Shown: positions 30,207-39,700, counted from the first letter of the stretch. The stretch is 64,000 nucleotides of DNA from Microlunatus elymi (GCF_007362775.1 NZ_CP041692.1:1488001-1552000), one strand, 5' to 3'. Numbers and translations: made by a program. The notes: generated by a model from the sequence alone, not told the origin.

Positions 30207-31841
30207 ATGGCGGATGCGGTGCGCGGTACAGACGGCGGACCCGGTCGGGGCCGCGGTGATGCCGAGCCGGTCCCGGCCGATGCCGGGATCGGCCTGCGGC
30301 TGCGGCAGATCACCAAACGGTTCGGCTCGCTCGTCGCCAACGACCGAGTTGATCTTGACATCCGGCCCGGTGAGATCCACTGCCTGCTGGGTGAGAACGG
30401 GGCCGGCAAGTCGACCCTGATGAACGTCCTGTACGGGCTGCTGCAGCCGGACGAGGGCGAGATCGCGGTCGACGGCGTGCCGCGGATCTTCAACAATCCC
30501 AAGCAGGCCATCAATGCCGGCATCGGGATGGTGCATCAGCACTTCATGCTGGTGGACGTGTTCTCGGTCGCCGAGAACATGATCTTGGGCCGTGAGCCGG
30601 GCAGCGGCGGCATGCTCAACCTGGGCACGGCTCGGCGGCGGGTGCGCGAACTGTCGAAGCGGTACGGCCTGCAGGTCGACCCCGATGCGCTGGTCGAGGA
30701 CCTGCCGGTGGGCGTCCAGCAGCGGGTCGAGATCTTGAAGGCGCTGGCCAACGACGCCGAGTACTTGATCTTCGACGAGCCGACCGCGGTGCTCACTCCG
30801 CAGGAGATCGACGAACTGATGCAGGTGATGCGGACGCTGCGCGACGAGGGCAAGGCGATCGTCTTCATCACCCACAAGTTGCGCGAGGTCCGGGCCATCG
30901 CCGATCGGATCACCGTGATCCGACGCGGCGCCGTGGTCGGCGAAGCGGATCCGGGTGACTCGGAGTCCAAGCTGGCCGAGATGATGGTCGGCCGTCAGGT
31001 CAGCCTGCTGGTGAGCAAACTGCAGCACAAGACCGGCGACGTACGGCTGCAGCTGTCCGGTGTCACCATCGCCAGCCCGGCCGGCGCGGTGATGGTCGAT
31101 GATCTTGATCTCGACGTGGCCGGCGGCGAGATCGTCTGTATCGCAGGAGTTCAGGGCAACGGACAGAGCGAGCTGGCCGAGGCAATCATCGGCACCGTCG
31201 AGGTGCGCTCCGGCGACATCCGGGTGGACGGCCGCTCCATGATCAAGTTGACTCCCAAGCAGCGCATCCGGGTCGGGCTCGGCTTCGTACCGGAGGATCG
31301 CCAGCACGACGGCTTCGTCGGTGAATACAGCGTGGCCGAGAACCTGGTGCTGAACACCTTCGACGAACCGCCGTTCGCTCGCGGCGCCGCGCTCAACCTG
31401 ACCAAGATCAACCAGAACGCCGTCGAACTGGTGGAGGAGTTCGACATCCGTACCCAGGCGATCGACACTCCGGTCGGTTCACTGTCCGGCGGCAATCAGC
31501 AGAAGGTCGTACTGGCGCGGGAGATGTCGCGCGAGCTGTCGGTGCTGATCGCCAGCCAGCCGACCCGCGGGGTGGACGTCGGCGCAATCGAGTTCCTGCA
31601 CCAGCGCCTGGTGTCCGCTCGGGATCGCGGCAGCGCGGTGCTGATCGTCTCCACCGAGCTGGACGAGGTGTCCGCGCTGGCCGACCGGATCGCGGTGATG
31701 TATCGCGGCAAGATCATCGGCGTCGTCGACGCGAACACCTCGCGTGAGGTGCTCGGCATGATGATGGCCGGGATGTCTGCCGAGGACGCCCGCGCGCAGG
31801 CCAGTCAGTTGACCAGCGAGACCGAGGGAGTGGTGACGTGA
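30207..31841 (+). CDS. Nucleoside ABC transporter ATPase (tandem NBDs)
   Basis: A 544-residue protein with two nucleotide-binding domains, as in sugar/nucleoside importers of the YufO/NupA type. Domain 1 has Walker A GENGAGKST (near residue 63), signature LPVGVQQRVEI and Walker B YLIFDEPTAVL. Domain 2 has a degenerate Walker A (AGVQGNGQSE) and intact LSGGNQQKVVLARE, with ASQPTRGVDVGA in place of a canonical Walker B. This asymmetry is usual for the family. The stop overlaps the next start (GTGA), which fits coupled translation with the permease. Confidence 0.93.
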   Translation: MADAVRGTDGGPGRGRGDAEPVPADAGIGLRLRQITKRFGSLVANDRVDLDIRPGEIHCLLGENGAGKSTLMNVLYGLLQPDEGEIAVDGVPRIFNNPKQAINAGIGMVHQHFMLVDVFSVAENMILGREPGSGGMLNLGTARRRVRELSKRYGLQVDPDALVEDLPVGVQQRVEILKALANDAEYLIFDEPTAVLTPQEIDELMQVMRTLRDEGKAIVFITHKLREVRAIADRITVIRRGAVVGEADPGDSESKLAEMMVGRQVSLLVSKLQHKTGDVRLQLSGVTIASPAGAVMVDDLDLDVAGGEIVCIAGVQGNGQSELAEAIIGTVEVRSGDIRVDGRSMIKLTPKQRIRVGLGFVPEDRQHDGFVGEYSVAENLVLNTFDEPPFARGAALNLTKINQNAVELVEEFDIRTQAIDTPVGSLSGGNQQKVVLAREMSRELSVLIASQPTRGVDVGAIEFLHQRLVSARDRGSAVLIVSTELDEVSALADRIAVMYRGKIIGVVDANTSREVLGMMMAGMSAEDARAQASQLTSETEGVVT

Positions 31842-33151
31842 GCCCGGCAGCCGATCAGAATCCGGGTCCGGCCGCTGATCAAGCCCCCGGTGCGGGTTCG
31901 GGGGCTGCGAGCTCACGGGCGCCGGGCTCACGGGGTACGGGATCGGACAAGCCGTCGTTGAGCGATGCGATGCGGCCGAGATCGACCACCCGCAAGGGAT
32001 TCCCGTGGACCGATGTCTGGACCACCCTCGGCGCGATCCTGCTGGCGTTGATCGTCGGAGCCATCCTGATGGTGGTCACCGACCCGGACGTGGTCAGCAA
32101 GTACGCCTACTTCTTCGCCCGTCCCGGCGATGCGCTGAGCGCCTCCTGGGACAAGATCAGCAGTGCCTACCTGGCGTTGCTGAAGGGTGCTGTCGGCGGC
32201 TGGGTGCCGATCACCGAATCGACCGCCCAGGCGGCGCCGTTGATCATGGCCGGGCTCGGCGTCGCGCTCGCCTTCCGTACCGGCTTGATCAACATCGGCG
32301 GACAGGGACAGGCGATCTGGGGTGCGATCCTGGCCGCCTACGTCGGGTTCACCCTGCACATGCCGCCCGGGCTGCAGCTGATCGTCGCGATCATCGCCGG
32401 CATCGTCGGCGGGGCGATCTGGGGCGGCATCGTCGGCTGGTTGAAGGCCCGGACCGGGGCGCACGAGGTGATCGTCACGATCATGCTCAACTACGTCGCG
32501 GTCGGCATGCTGGCCTACCTCTTGACCACCACCGCGTTCCGCCGGCCGGGACGTACCGATCCGATCTCGCCGGTCGTCGACTGGAACGCGACCTTCCCGC
32601 GGCTGGCCGGATCGCAACTGCACCTGGGCTTCTTCCTCGCGCTCGCCGCGGCGGTGCTGGTCTGGTGGATCCTGGAACGATCCACCCTCGGCTTCAGCTT
32701 GAAGGCGGTCGGGATGAACCCGCACGCCGCGGCGACCGCCGGGATGAGCGTGTCCCGGGCAACCGTGCTGGCGATGCTGATCGCCGGCGCGCTGGCCGGT
32801 CTGGCCGGTGCGAACGCCGCGTTGGCACCGAGCGCGAGCGGAGTGCCGGTGCCGCTGTCGGCCGGCATCGTCGGCACCGTCGGCTTCGACGCGGTCACCG
32901 TCGCACTGCTCGGACGATCGAAACCGCTCGGCGTGGTGCTGGCCGGATTGCTCTTCGGCGCGCTGCACGCCGGCGGGCTGGCGATGCAGAGTTCGGCCGG
33001 TACGCCGCTGACGCTGACCACGGTGCTGCAGGCGGTGATCGTGTTGTTCGTCGCCGCACCGGCGCTGGTGACACGGATCCTGCCGTTCGTCAAGGCCCGC
33101 AAACACGCCACGGCGAGTGGTGTGCCGACCTCGACGGGGGCCCTGTCATGA
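31838..33151 (+). CDS. Nucleoside ABC transporter permease 1 (YufP-like)
   Basis: A 437-residue permease of the BPD_transp_2 family. A Ser/Pro-rich cytoplasmic head of about 55 residues precedes nine or ten membrane helices. Family sequence includes GLGVALAFRTGLINIGGQGQ, GAHEVIVTIMLNYVAV and SLKAVGMNPHAAATAGMSV, and the coupling region lies just before the last helices. It overlaps the ATPase gene by four bases and the second permease by four bases, so all three are one translational unit. Confidence 0.92.
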   Translation: MSPAADQNPGPAADQAPGAGSGAASSRAPGSRGTGSDKPSLSDAMRPRSTTRKGFPWTDVWTTLGAILLALIVGAILMVVTDPDVVSKYAYFFARPGDALSASWDKISSAYLALLKGAVGGWVPITESTAQAAPLIMAGLGVALAFRTGLINIGGQGQAIWGAILAAYVGFTLHMPPGLQLIVAIIAGIVGGAIWGGIVGWLKARTGAHEVIVTIMLNYVAVGMLAYLLTTTAFRRPGRTDPISPVVDWNATFPRLAGSQLHLGFFLALAAAVLVWWILERSTLGFSLKAVGMNPHAAATAGMSVSRATVLAMLIAGALAGLAGANAALAPSASGVPVPLSAGIVGTVGFDAVTVALLGRSKPLGVVLAGLLFGALHAGGLAMQSSAGTPLTLTTVLQAVIVLFVAAPALVTRILPFVKARKHATASGVPTSTGALS

Positions 33152-34509
33152 CCGCCGACGAGACCCGAACACGTACGGTCGAAGACGGCGGCGGCGATCA
33201 GAACGCGGACAACTCGGCGGCCGCCGGCGTACCGACCGACGTCGGGCCGATCGAATTCACCCGGGTGGAGGCACCGGCGGCACGGCGTCAGCGGCTGACC
33301 ACCGGCTCGCTGATCTGTCTGGTGGGCGTCCTGTTGTTGATCTTGGTGCCGTTCACGCACGGGTCGGCACGGTTCGCGCTGTCGGATGCGTTCGACCCGG
33401 TCCAGCTGCCGACGATCGTGCTGCCCGGCATGCCGATCGTGTTGATCTGCGCGCTGCTCTGTCTGGCTTCGGGCGCGGCGTTCCTGACTGGTCGGGCTCG
33501 TGGCCGGATGGAAGCCGTCGCGGGCACGGTCGGCGGCGTGGCGTTCCTGATCGGATTCCTGACCTGGGCCGCGGCCGGACGGGATCTGCCGTTCCCGGTC
33601 AGCAATCAGTTCGCCGGCACCCTGGCGGTGGCGACGCCGCTGGTGCTGGGCGCGCTGGCCGGTGTGCTCGGCGAACGGGCCGGCGTGATCAACGTGTCGA
33701 TCGAGGGCCAGTTCCTGGTGGCTGCGTTGGCGGCGGCGATCGTCGGATCGCTGACCCAGTCGGTGTTCTGGGCGATCGTCGCGGCAGCGATCGCCGGGGT
33801 TGGGATGGGTGCGCTGCTGGCGCTGTTCGCGATCAAGTACCTGGTCAACCAAGTGGTGCTCGGGGTGGTCCTGAACATGCTGGCCACCGGCATCACCGGC
33901 TTCATCTTCGACCAGCTGGTGGAGCCGAACCAGGCGACGCTGAACTCGGCTCCAGTGCTGGAGAAGATCGCCATCCCGGGCCTGTCCAAGATTCCCTTCT
34001 TCGGCCCGGTGCTGTTCGACCAGAACGTGCTGGCCTACCTGGCCGGAATCTCGGTGGTGGTCGTCTGGCTGCTGCTGTTCAAGACCAAGTGGGGGCTGCG
34101 GGTCCGGGCCGTCGGCGAACACCCGCGGGCGGCGGACACGGTCGGCATCAGCGTGGTCGGGATGCGGTGGTCGGCGGTGCTGGCCGGTGGCCTGTTCGCC
34201 GGTCTCGGCGGCGCCTTCTTCACGCTCGCGTCCACCGGCGCCTTCTCCAAGGAATTCACCGTCGGCAACGGCTTCATCGCGCTGGCCGCGGTGATCATGG
34301 GGCGCTGGCACCCGGTCTGGGCCGCGATCATGGCGCTGTTCTTCGGCTTCGTCACCCAGATGGCCTCGCAGCTGCAGACCCTCAGCACCCCGGTGCCGAG
34401 CCAGTTCCTGCTGATGTTGCCGTACGTCGCGACGGTGATCGCGGTGGCCGGTCTGATCGGCCGGGTCCGAGCGCCGGCCGCCGACGGCGTTCCCTACGAG
34501 AAGGCCTGA
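33148..34509 (+). CDS. Nucleoside ABC transporter permease 2 (YufQ-like)
   Basis: A 453-residue BPD_transp_2 permease that pairs with the preceding one. After a 50-residue acidic/charged head, two helices form an N-terminal extension (about 53-72 and 92-125, with an Arg-rich turn). The family core follows: LGERAGVINVSIEGQFLVAAL, LVNQVVLGVVLNMLATGITG, RVRAVGEHPRAADTVGISV and GAFFTLASTGAFSKEFTVGNGFIALAAVIMGRW. ATG 33148 overlaps the previous stop (ATGA), and its own stop overlaps cdd by one base (34509). Confidence 0.92.
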   Translation: MTADETRTRTVEDGGGDQNADNSAAAGVPTDVGPIEFTRVEAPAARRQRLTTGSLICLVGVLLLILVPFTHGSARFALSDAFDPVQLPTIVLPGMPIVLICALLCLASGAAFLTGRARGRMEAVAGTVGGVAFLIGFLTWAAAGRDLPFPVSNQFAGTLAVATPLVLGALAGVLGERAGVINVSIEGQFLVAALAAAIVGSLTQSVFWAIVAAAIAGVGMGALLALFAIKYLVNQVVLGVVLNMLATGITGFIFDQLVEPNQATLNSAPVLEKIAIPGLSKIPFFGPVLFDQNVLAYLAGISVVVVWLLLFKTKWGLRVRAVGEHPRAADTVGISVVGMRWSAVLAGGLFAGLGGAFFTLASTGAFSKEFTVGNGFIALAAVIMGRWHPVWAAIMALFFGFVTQMASQLQTLSTPVPSQFLLMLPYVATVIAVAGLIGRVRAPAADGVPYEKA

Positions 34510-34913
34510 TGAGCACCAGTCTCGCCTCGGTCGACTGGGAGGCGCTGCGAGCGGCGGCGCGGGAGGTCAGTGCGCGCGCCTACGCTCCGTACTCCAACTA
34601 TCCGGTCGGCGTGGCCGGTCTGGTCGACGACGGCCGAATCGTGGTCGGCTGCAACGTCGAGAACGCCGCCTACGGCGTCGGCCTGTGCGCAGAGTGCGGC
34701 ATGGTCTCCTCGCTGCACGCCGGCGGCGGCGGCCGGCTGATCGCGGTCGCCTGCGTCGACGGCGACGGCGAGACGCTGATGCCCTGCGGCCGCTGCCGTC
34801 AACTCCTCTGGGAGAACGGCGGCCCCGACTGCCTGCTCGACACCCCCGCCGGCATCCAACCGATGACCGCGGTGCTGCCCCAAGCCTTCGGCGTGGAGAA
34901 CCTCCTGCGGTAG
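34509..34913 (+). CDS. cdd: Cytidine deaminase
   Basis: Deaminates cytidine and deoxycytidine to uridine and deoxyuridine, 134 residues, the usual tetrameric class. Catalytic features are VENAAYGVGLCAECG, in which the zinc Cys and proton-shuttle Glu sit (CAE), and the second zinc pair in PCGRCRQ. The N-terminal ARAYAPYSNYPVG is the substrate loop. It is fused by a TGATG overlap to the permease gene, which ties import directly to salvage. In related genomes thymidine phosphorylase comes next; here a palindrome and a broken foreign gene follow. Confidence 0.95.
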   Translation: MSTSLASVDWEALRAAAREVSARAYAPYSNYPVGVAGLVDDGRIVVGCNVENAAYGVGLCAECGMVSSLHAGGGGRLIAVACVDGDGETLMPCGRCRQLLWENGGPDCLLDTPAGIQPMTAVLPQAFGVENLLR

Positions 34914-34926
34914 TGCCCCGCCGGCA

Positions 34927-35006
34927 GCGGTAAAAACGTCGGACGGGACGCACTGCACCCCGCCGTTACAGGGGTTGTAGCCCATCCCGTCCGACACTTT
35001 TACCGC
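34927..35006. repeat. Palindrome family 2, copy A
   Basis: 22-bp arms at 34927-34948 and 34985-35006 (left arm begins GCGGTAAAAACGTCGG) match at 20 of 22 positions when one is reversed. The 36-base centre holds a second nested hairpin (CTGCACCCC against GGGGTTGTAG). The element starts 13 bp after the cdd stop and ends about 30 bp before the recognisable primase-helicase fragment. Confidence 0.88.
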
Positions 35007-35020
35007 ATTCGGGCAACCAT

Positions 35021-36127
35021 GGTCGGAGTGCTGCCGACGCACGCTACCTACCGCTCACCAACGAAGTCGTCGAGGCTCACCTGCGGGGCCACGCGTTCAT
35101 CGGGCAGGATCCGATGAGGAGCGACAACACCTGTCACTACCTCGCCGCAGACTTCGATGGTCCCGCGGCCGTGCTGGACGCGCTGGCGTACACCAAGGCA
35201 GCTCGATCGCAGGGGGTTCCTGCCGCCTTGGAACTGTCGCAGTCCGGGCGCGGTGCGCACGTCTGGATCTTCTTCGCGGCCGCCGTACGGGCCGACCTTG
35301 CCAGGGCCCTCGGAACCGCTCTGATCCACGAAGCCAGCATGCTGCGGGGCTGGATGGAGCTGACGTCCTATGACCGGCTCTTCCCCAACCAGGACGTGCT
35401 GCCGGCCGGCGGCTTCGGCAATCTGATCGCCGCGCCGTTGCAGGGAAAGCGTCGGCGGGATGGTCTGACAACCTTCCTCGATCTCTCCACGCTGGAGCCG
35501 CACGCGGACCAATGGCTGTTTCTCTCCACGATCGACCGGCTGAGCCCGAGCGAACTCGCCCGTTACCGACATCGTCGACCGTGCCGGGTCGAGGCTGTCG
35601 GTCACTGATCTGCGTAATGCCGGCAGGGAGATCGATGTCGAACTGAATGCTGAGCTGTCGCCCGTTCAACAGCAGGCGGTGAGCGCTGTGCTGGCTCACG
35701 ACGACGGCGTCCTGGTCGCTCCGCCGGGATCGGGGGAAGACAGTGATGGCGTGCGCGGTGATCGCGGAACGCTCGACGTCGACGTTGGTACTGGTGGACC
35801 GCAAAGCCCTGGCGGAGCAATGGCGTGATCGGTTGCGCACCTTTCTCGGGATTCCGCCCGGTCAGTTGGGTGGTGGCCGTCGCAAGCTCAGCGGCGTGGT
35901 GGACATCGCGATGATGCCGACGTTGGCCCGGCGGGACGACATTGCGGAGCTGACCGATGGCTACGGACAGATCGTCGTCGACGAATGCCATCACTTGGCT
36001 GCCGCCAGCTACGACCACGCGGTGAAGCGGATCGGCGCGCAGTTCTGGCTCGGGCTGACGGCCACGCCGACTCGACGCGACGGACTCGAAGATCTGATCA
36101 ATTGGCAGCTCGGGCCCGTTCGGCACG
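35021..36127 (+). pseudogene. Broken TOTE-type archaeo-eukaryotic primase / helicase gene
   Basis: Fragments of a TOTE conflict-system protein are readable in three frames. Frame A (to 35608): RYLPLTNEVVEAHLRG, YLAADFDGP, SQSGRGAHVWIFF and SYDRLFPNQDVLPAGGFGNLIAAPLQ, the AEP primase domain. Frame B (about 35556-35740): DRAGSRLSVTDLRNAGREID and VLVAPPGSG, the helicase entry. Frame C (from about 35740): [36 protein letters not shown] and [10 protein letters not shown]. The B-to-C shift lies in a G5 run (35732-35736) inside Walker A; four Gs would restore GSGKT. The N-terminal zinc region, much of the linker and the second RecA domain are gone. The decay is real even if one G is a sequencing slip. 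Confidence 0.8.
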
Positions 36128-36385
36128 CCGTCGCCGACCAGCAACGTGTGGGTCAGAACAGCAAACGGTGGCTATCCGGTCGACATCCTGTTTCGCCGCG
36201 AGCGGGTGATTGTCGAGTTCGATGGTTACGCCTACCACAGCGATCGGGCTGCGTTCGAGCGAGACCGCGCGCGCCGCAACGAGCTCGTGCTCGCCGGCTA
36301 CACCGTGCTCAACTTCACCTGGGCCCAGCTGTGCGACCGGCCGGAGTGGGTGATCAACTGCATCCGCCGGGCGCTCGGACGGTAA
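36128..36385 (+). pseudogene. DUF559 (Vsr-like) domain fragment joined to the helicase remnant
   Basis: About 85 residues match the C-terminal half of DUF559 proteins: [41 protein letters not shown] and [18 protein letters not shown]. The N-terminal winged-helix half is missing, and the fragment begins exactly where helicase similarity ends (after LGPVRH, about 36127), in a different frame. The stop codon TAA (36383-36385) lies inside the left arm of the second family-2 palindrome. A GTG at 36146 could start a 79-residue product, so residual expression is possible, but I treat it as a remnant. Confidence 0.7.
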
Positions 36386-36456
36386 GAACGTCGGTGGGGA
36401 TTGCAGTTCGCCCCGGGGGACGTGGGTCCAAGCGATCGCGTCCGACGTTATTACAC
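36380..36456. repeat. Palindrome family 2, copy B
   Basis: Arms CGGTAAGAACGTCGG (36380-36394) and CCGACGTTATTACAC (36442-36456) match the CGGTAA-AACGTCGG arms of copy A. The centre contains a G/C-rich TTCGCCCCGGGGGA core. Copy B is less perfect than copy A. It overlaps the DUF559 fragment stop and ends 26 bp before add. Confidence 0.8.
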
Positions 36457-36481
36457 CTCTGCCGATCAGTAGGATCGGCGA

Positions 36482-37564
36482 ATGGCGGTTGATCTCGACC
36501 TGTTGCGCAGGGCGCCGAAGGTGTTGCTTCATGATCATCTGGACGGCGGGTTGCGGCCGGGGACGATCATCGAGTTGGCCGCAGAGTGCGGGCATCGGCT
36601 GCCGGCCGAGGATCCGCAGAAGCTGGCGCGGTGGTTCGCCGAGTCTGCCGATTCCGGTGCCCTGGAACGGTATCTGGAAACGTTCGAGCACACCGTTGCG
36701 GTGATGCAGACCGCGTCGGCGCTGCGCCGGGTCGCTGCCGAGATGGTGGCCGACCTCGCCGACGACGGTGTGGTGTACGTGGAGACGCGGTGGGCGCCGG
36801 AGCAGCACCTGCACGGCGGTCTGTCACTGCGCCAAACGGTGGAGGCCGTGCAGCATGGTCTCGAGGACGGTATGGCGGTTGCCGCCGGGCAGGGCCACAA
36901 GATCACCGCGCGGCAGTTGCTGACCGCGATGCGTCACGCTGAGGACTCCCGTCAGATCGCGGAACTGGTGGTGAGCTGCCGCGACCTCGGCATCGCCGGG
37001 TTCGACATCGCCGGCGCCGAGGCGGGCTATCCGCCCTCGCGCTATCGCGGGTCCTTCGACTACCTGAAGCGCAACAACGCCCGGATCACCGTCCACGCGG
37101 GCGAAGGGTTCGGGTTGCCGTCGATCTGGGAGGCGGTGCAACTGTGCGGCGCGAACCGGCTCGGCCACGGCGTACGGATCATCGACGACATCCCGTTCGG
37201 CGACGGTGTCGCCGAGCTGGGGGACTTGGCCGCCTACGTTCGTGATCTGCGCATCCCGCTGGAGATGTGCCCGACGTCCAACGTACAGACCGGCGCGGTC
37301 GCCTCGATCGCCGAGCATCCGATCAAGCTGCTCGCCGACCTCGGCTTTCGAGTCACCGTGAACACCGACAACCGACTGATGAGCAACACCTCGATGACCG
37401 GAGAATTCGCCGCCCTCAGTGAGGCTTTCGGCTTCGGCCTCGACGACTTCCGCTGGCTCACCCTCAACGCCGCCAAGAGCGCCTTCTTCCCGCACCCCGA
37501 ACGCCTCAAGTTGATCGAGGAACAGATCAAGCCCGGGTACGCCGAGCTTGCTGCGCGGACCTGA
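36482..37564 (+). CDS. add: Adenosine deaminase
   Basis: Deaminates adenosine and deoxyadenosine to inosine forms; zinc TIM-barrel enzyme, 360 residues. Metal and catalytic motifs are [12 protein letters not shown] (residues 15-26; two His ligands), [11 protein letters not shown], the third His and catalytic Glu in [10 protein letters not shown], the proton-shuttle His in NRLGHGVRI and the zinc Asp in [11 protein letters not shown]. It belongs with the upstream nucleoside operon but is separated from cdd by about 1.6 kb of palindrome-bounded remnant DNA. Confidence 0.95.
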   Translation: MAVDLDLLRRAPKVLLHDHLDGGLRPGTIIELAAECGHRLPAEDPQKLARWFAESADSGALERYLETFEHTVAVMQTASALRRVAAEMVADLADDGVVYVETRWAPEQHLHGGLSLRQTVEAVQHGLEDGMAVAAGQGHKITARQLLTAMRHAEDSRQIAELVVSCRDLGIAGFDIAGAEAGYPPSRYRGSFDYLKRNNARITVHAGEGFGLPSIWEAVQLCGANRLGHGVRIIDDIPFGDGVAELGDLAAYVRDLRIPLEMCPTSNVQTGAVASIAEHPIKLLADLGFRVTVNTDNRLMSNTSMTGEFAALSEAFGFGLDDFRWLTLNAAKSAFFPHPERLKLIEEQIKPGYAELAART

Positions 37565-37569
37565 CACCC

Positions 37570-37592
37570 GGTCCTTCGACAAGCTCAGGACC
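37570..37592. repeat. GGTCCT/AGGACC repeat, intergenic copy after add
   Basis: Arms GGTCCT and AGGACC around TCGACAAGCTC, six bases after the add stop, where it could serve as a weak terminator hairpin. Followed by CCTTGGG, as in the deoC copies. Confidence 0.85.
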
Positions 37593-37599
37593 CTTGGGA

Positions 37600-37785
37600 G
37601 CCGGAATCCCTTTGCCGTCACCATGAGCGCTTGAAACAGCGATTGAATAACCCGTCGAGCGCAGCGAGGCCGGCTCCGGAGCCGGCGGAGGAGTCGGGGT
37701 AAGAAGCGCACTCGCAGTGACCACGGCGGGAGCGCGAGGGGCGTCCCTCGCAAATTAAGACGCCAGACCACGACCGCGGCAGCGG
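37600..37785. repeat. Dispersed, diverged copy of the 193-bp repeat
   Basis: Read on the + strand this matches the minus strand of the tandem block at 25466-26040. Shared landmarks in order are a CACCA(C/T)GA(A/G)CGCTTGAA segment, GTCGAGCGC, CCGGCTCCGGA, GGAGTCG, CCCTCGCAA and AAGACGCCAGACCA. It occupies the add-metG gap (37565-37827), which has no gene. Confidence 0.75.
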
Positions 37786-37827
37786 CACCCGGCTCGACCG
37801 CGGATCCAGGCGGTTAGGGTACGCCCT

Positions 37828-39609
37828 ATGAGTTCAGTCTTGACCTCGGTTGCCTGGCCGTACGCCAACGGCCCGCGGCACATCGGCCACGTTTCCGGCT
37901 TCGGCGTTCCCTCCGATGTGTTCTCGCGCTACATGAGGATGTCGGGGCATCAGGTGCTGATGGTGTCCGGGACCGATGAGCACGGCACCCCGATCTCGGT
38001 CCAGGCCGAGGCCGAAGGCATGACGGCCCGCGAACTCGCCGACAAGTACAACGGCGTGATCACCCGTGACCTGCAGGGCCTGGGACTCTCGTACGACCTG
38101 TTCACCCGGACCACCACGCGCAACCACTACCGTGTTGTGCAGGACCTGTTCACGTCCCTGTTCAAGAACGGGTACGTGGTGCCGAAGACGACGATGGGCG
38201 CGATCAGCCCGTCCACCGGACGGACGCTGCCGGACCGCTACATCGAGGGCACCTGCCCGATCTGCGGCTACGACAATGCCCGCGGCGATCAGTGCGACAA
38301 CTGCGGCAACCAGCTCGATCCGGTCGACCTGATCAATCCGCGGTCCAAGATCAACGGGGAGACGCCGAAGTTCGTCGAGACCGAGCACTTCTTCCTCGAC
38401 CTGCCGGCGCTGGCCGGATCGCTGGAGAAGTGGCTGGGCACCAAGACCGAGTGGCGGCCGAACGTGCTCCGCTTCTCCCACAATCTCCTTGCAGACTTGA
38501 AACCTCGCGCGATCACGCGTGATCTCGACTGGGGCGTACCGGTGCCGCTGGACGGCTGGCGGGACCAGCCGATGAAGCGGATCTACGTCTGGTTCGACGC
38601 GGTGATCGGCTACCTGTCGGCCTCGATCGAGTGGGCCCAGCGGACCGGCGATCCGGACGCCTGGAAGCAGTGGTGGCTCGACCCCGACGCCCAGGGCTAC
38701 TACTTCATGGGCAAGGACAACATCGTCTTCCACTCGGTGATCTGGCCGGGCATCCTGCTCGGGCAGAACGGCGAAGGTGATCATGGCGGCGAGGTCGGGC
38801 CGTTCGGAAAGCTCAACCTGCCCAGCGAAATCGTCTCCAGCGAGTTCCTCACCATGAGCGGGTCGAAGTTCTCCACCAGTCGCGGCCAGGTGATCTACGT
38901 CGGCGACTTCCTGCGTGACTTCGGCCCGGACGCGCTGCGCTACTTCATCGCGGTGGCCGGCCCGGAGAATCAGGACACCGACTTCACCTGGGACGAGTTC
39001 GTCCGCCGGACCAACTTCGAGCTGGCCAACGAGTGGGGCAACCTGGTCAACCGGTCGGTGTCGATGGCGCACAAGCAGGTCGGCGCCGTACCGGAGGCCC
39101 ATGATCAACGCGATGTTGATCATGAGCTGCTGAACCGCTCGCGGGCCGCCTTCGATGAGGTCGGGAAGCTGTTGCAGCGCAGCAGATTCAAGCAGGCGAT
39201 GGGGGAGGCGATGAAGGTCGTCTCGTCGGCCAACCGCTACATCTCCGACCAGGAGCCGTGGAAACTGAAGGACCAGCCGGAGCGGCGCGACACCGTCCTG
39301 CACACCGCGTTGCAGGTGGTCTCGGACGCCAACACGCTGCTCACCCCGTTCCTGCCGCACGCCGCGCAGAAGGTGCACGAGGCGCTCGGCCGGGACGGTG
39401 TCTGGGCGGCTCAGCCCGAGATCCGTACGGTCTCGGAGACCGACGGTCCCGACTATCCGGTGCTGATGGGGGAGTACGCCGCCGAGCAGGCCCACTGGGA
39501 GAGCACCCCGATCCGGCCGGGCACGCCGCTGCAGAAGCCGACGCCGCTCTTCCCCAAGCTGGACGAGAGTCTGGGCCAGACCGGCCCGGACTGGGCGCCG
39601 CTGGACTGA
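37828..39609 (+). CDS. metG: Methionyl-tRNA synthetase
   Basis: Class I synthetase charging tRNA-Met for initiation and elongation, 593 residues without a C-terminal dimerisation (EMAP-like) domain. The HIGH motif is in [23 protein letters not shown] (residues 8-30). The zinc-binding knuckle [18 protein letters not shown] (near residue 147) has four Cys and marks the MetG1-type insert. The KMSKS counterpart is GSKFSTSRG. The anticodon-binding helices follow from about 400. ATG 37828 is the first Met of the conserved region. A 10-bp perfect hairpin follows the stop. Confidence 0.95.
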   Translation: MSSVLTSVAWPYANGPRHIGHVSGFGVPSDVFSRYMRMSGHQVLMVSGTDEHGTPISVQAEAEGMTARELADKYNGVITRDLQGLGLSYDLFTRTTTRNHYRVVQDLFTSLFKNGYVVPKTTMGAISPSTGRTLPDRYIEGTCPICGYDNARGDQCDNCGNQLDPVDLINPRSKINGETPKFVETEHFFLDLPALAGSLEKWLGTKTEWRPNVLRFSHNLLADLKPRAITRDLDWGVPVPLDGWRDQPMKRIYVWFDAVIGYLSASIEWAQRTGDPDAWKQWWLDPDAQGYYFMGKDNIVFHSVIWPGILLGQNGEGDHGGEVGPFGKLNLPSEIVSSEFLTMSGSKFSTSRGQVIYVGDFLRDFGPDALRYFIAVAGPENQDTDFTWDEFVRRTNFELANEWGNLVNRSVSMAHKQVGAVPEAHDQRDVDHELLNRSRAAFDEVGKLLQRSRFKQAMGEAMKVVSSANRYISDQEPWKLKDQPERRDTVLHTALQVVSDANTLLTPFLPHAAQKVHEALGRDGVWAAQPEIRTVSETDGPDYPVLMGEYAAEQAHWESTPIRPGTPLQKPTPLFPKLDESLGQTGPDWAPLD

Positions 39610-39618
39610 CCCGCCGTT

Positions 39619-39647
39619 GTTCGGCGGACTTTGCGGCTCCGCCGAAC
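39619..39647 (+). terminator. Hairpin terminator after metG
   Basis: GTTCGGCGGA (39619-39628), 9-base loop, TCCGCCGAAC (39638-39647): a perfect 10-bp stem starting 10 bases after the metG stop. No T-run follows. Confidence 0.75.
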
Positions 39648-39681
39648 GAGCCGGAACTCCGACTTGCGTTGCATAGGAACT

Positions 39682-39699
39682 CTATGTAGAGTTACATAG
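39682..39699. promoter_or_regulatory. MarR-type operator at the marR-MFS promoter
   Basis: Palindrome CTATGTA-GAGT-TACATAG, A/T-rich in a GC-rich genome, ending two bases before the GTG start of the MarR gene. Its place fits autorepression of the marR-MFS operon, with the site covering the promoter or the ribosome-binding region. Confidence 0.65.
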
Positions 39700-39700
39700 C

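Noticed and set aside
37546-37724. Small minus-strand open frame between add and metG
   Set aside because: Its translation is composed of the two dispersed repeats in this gap and has no support.
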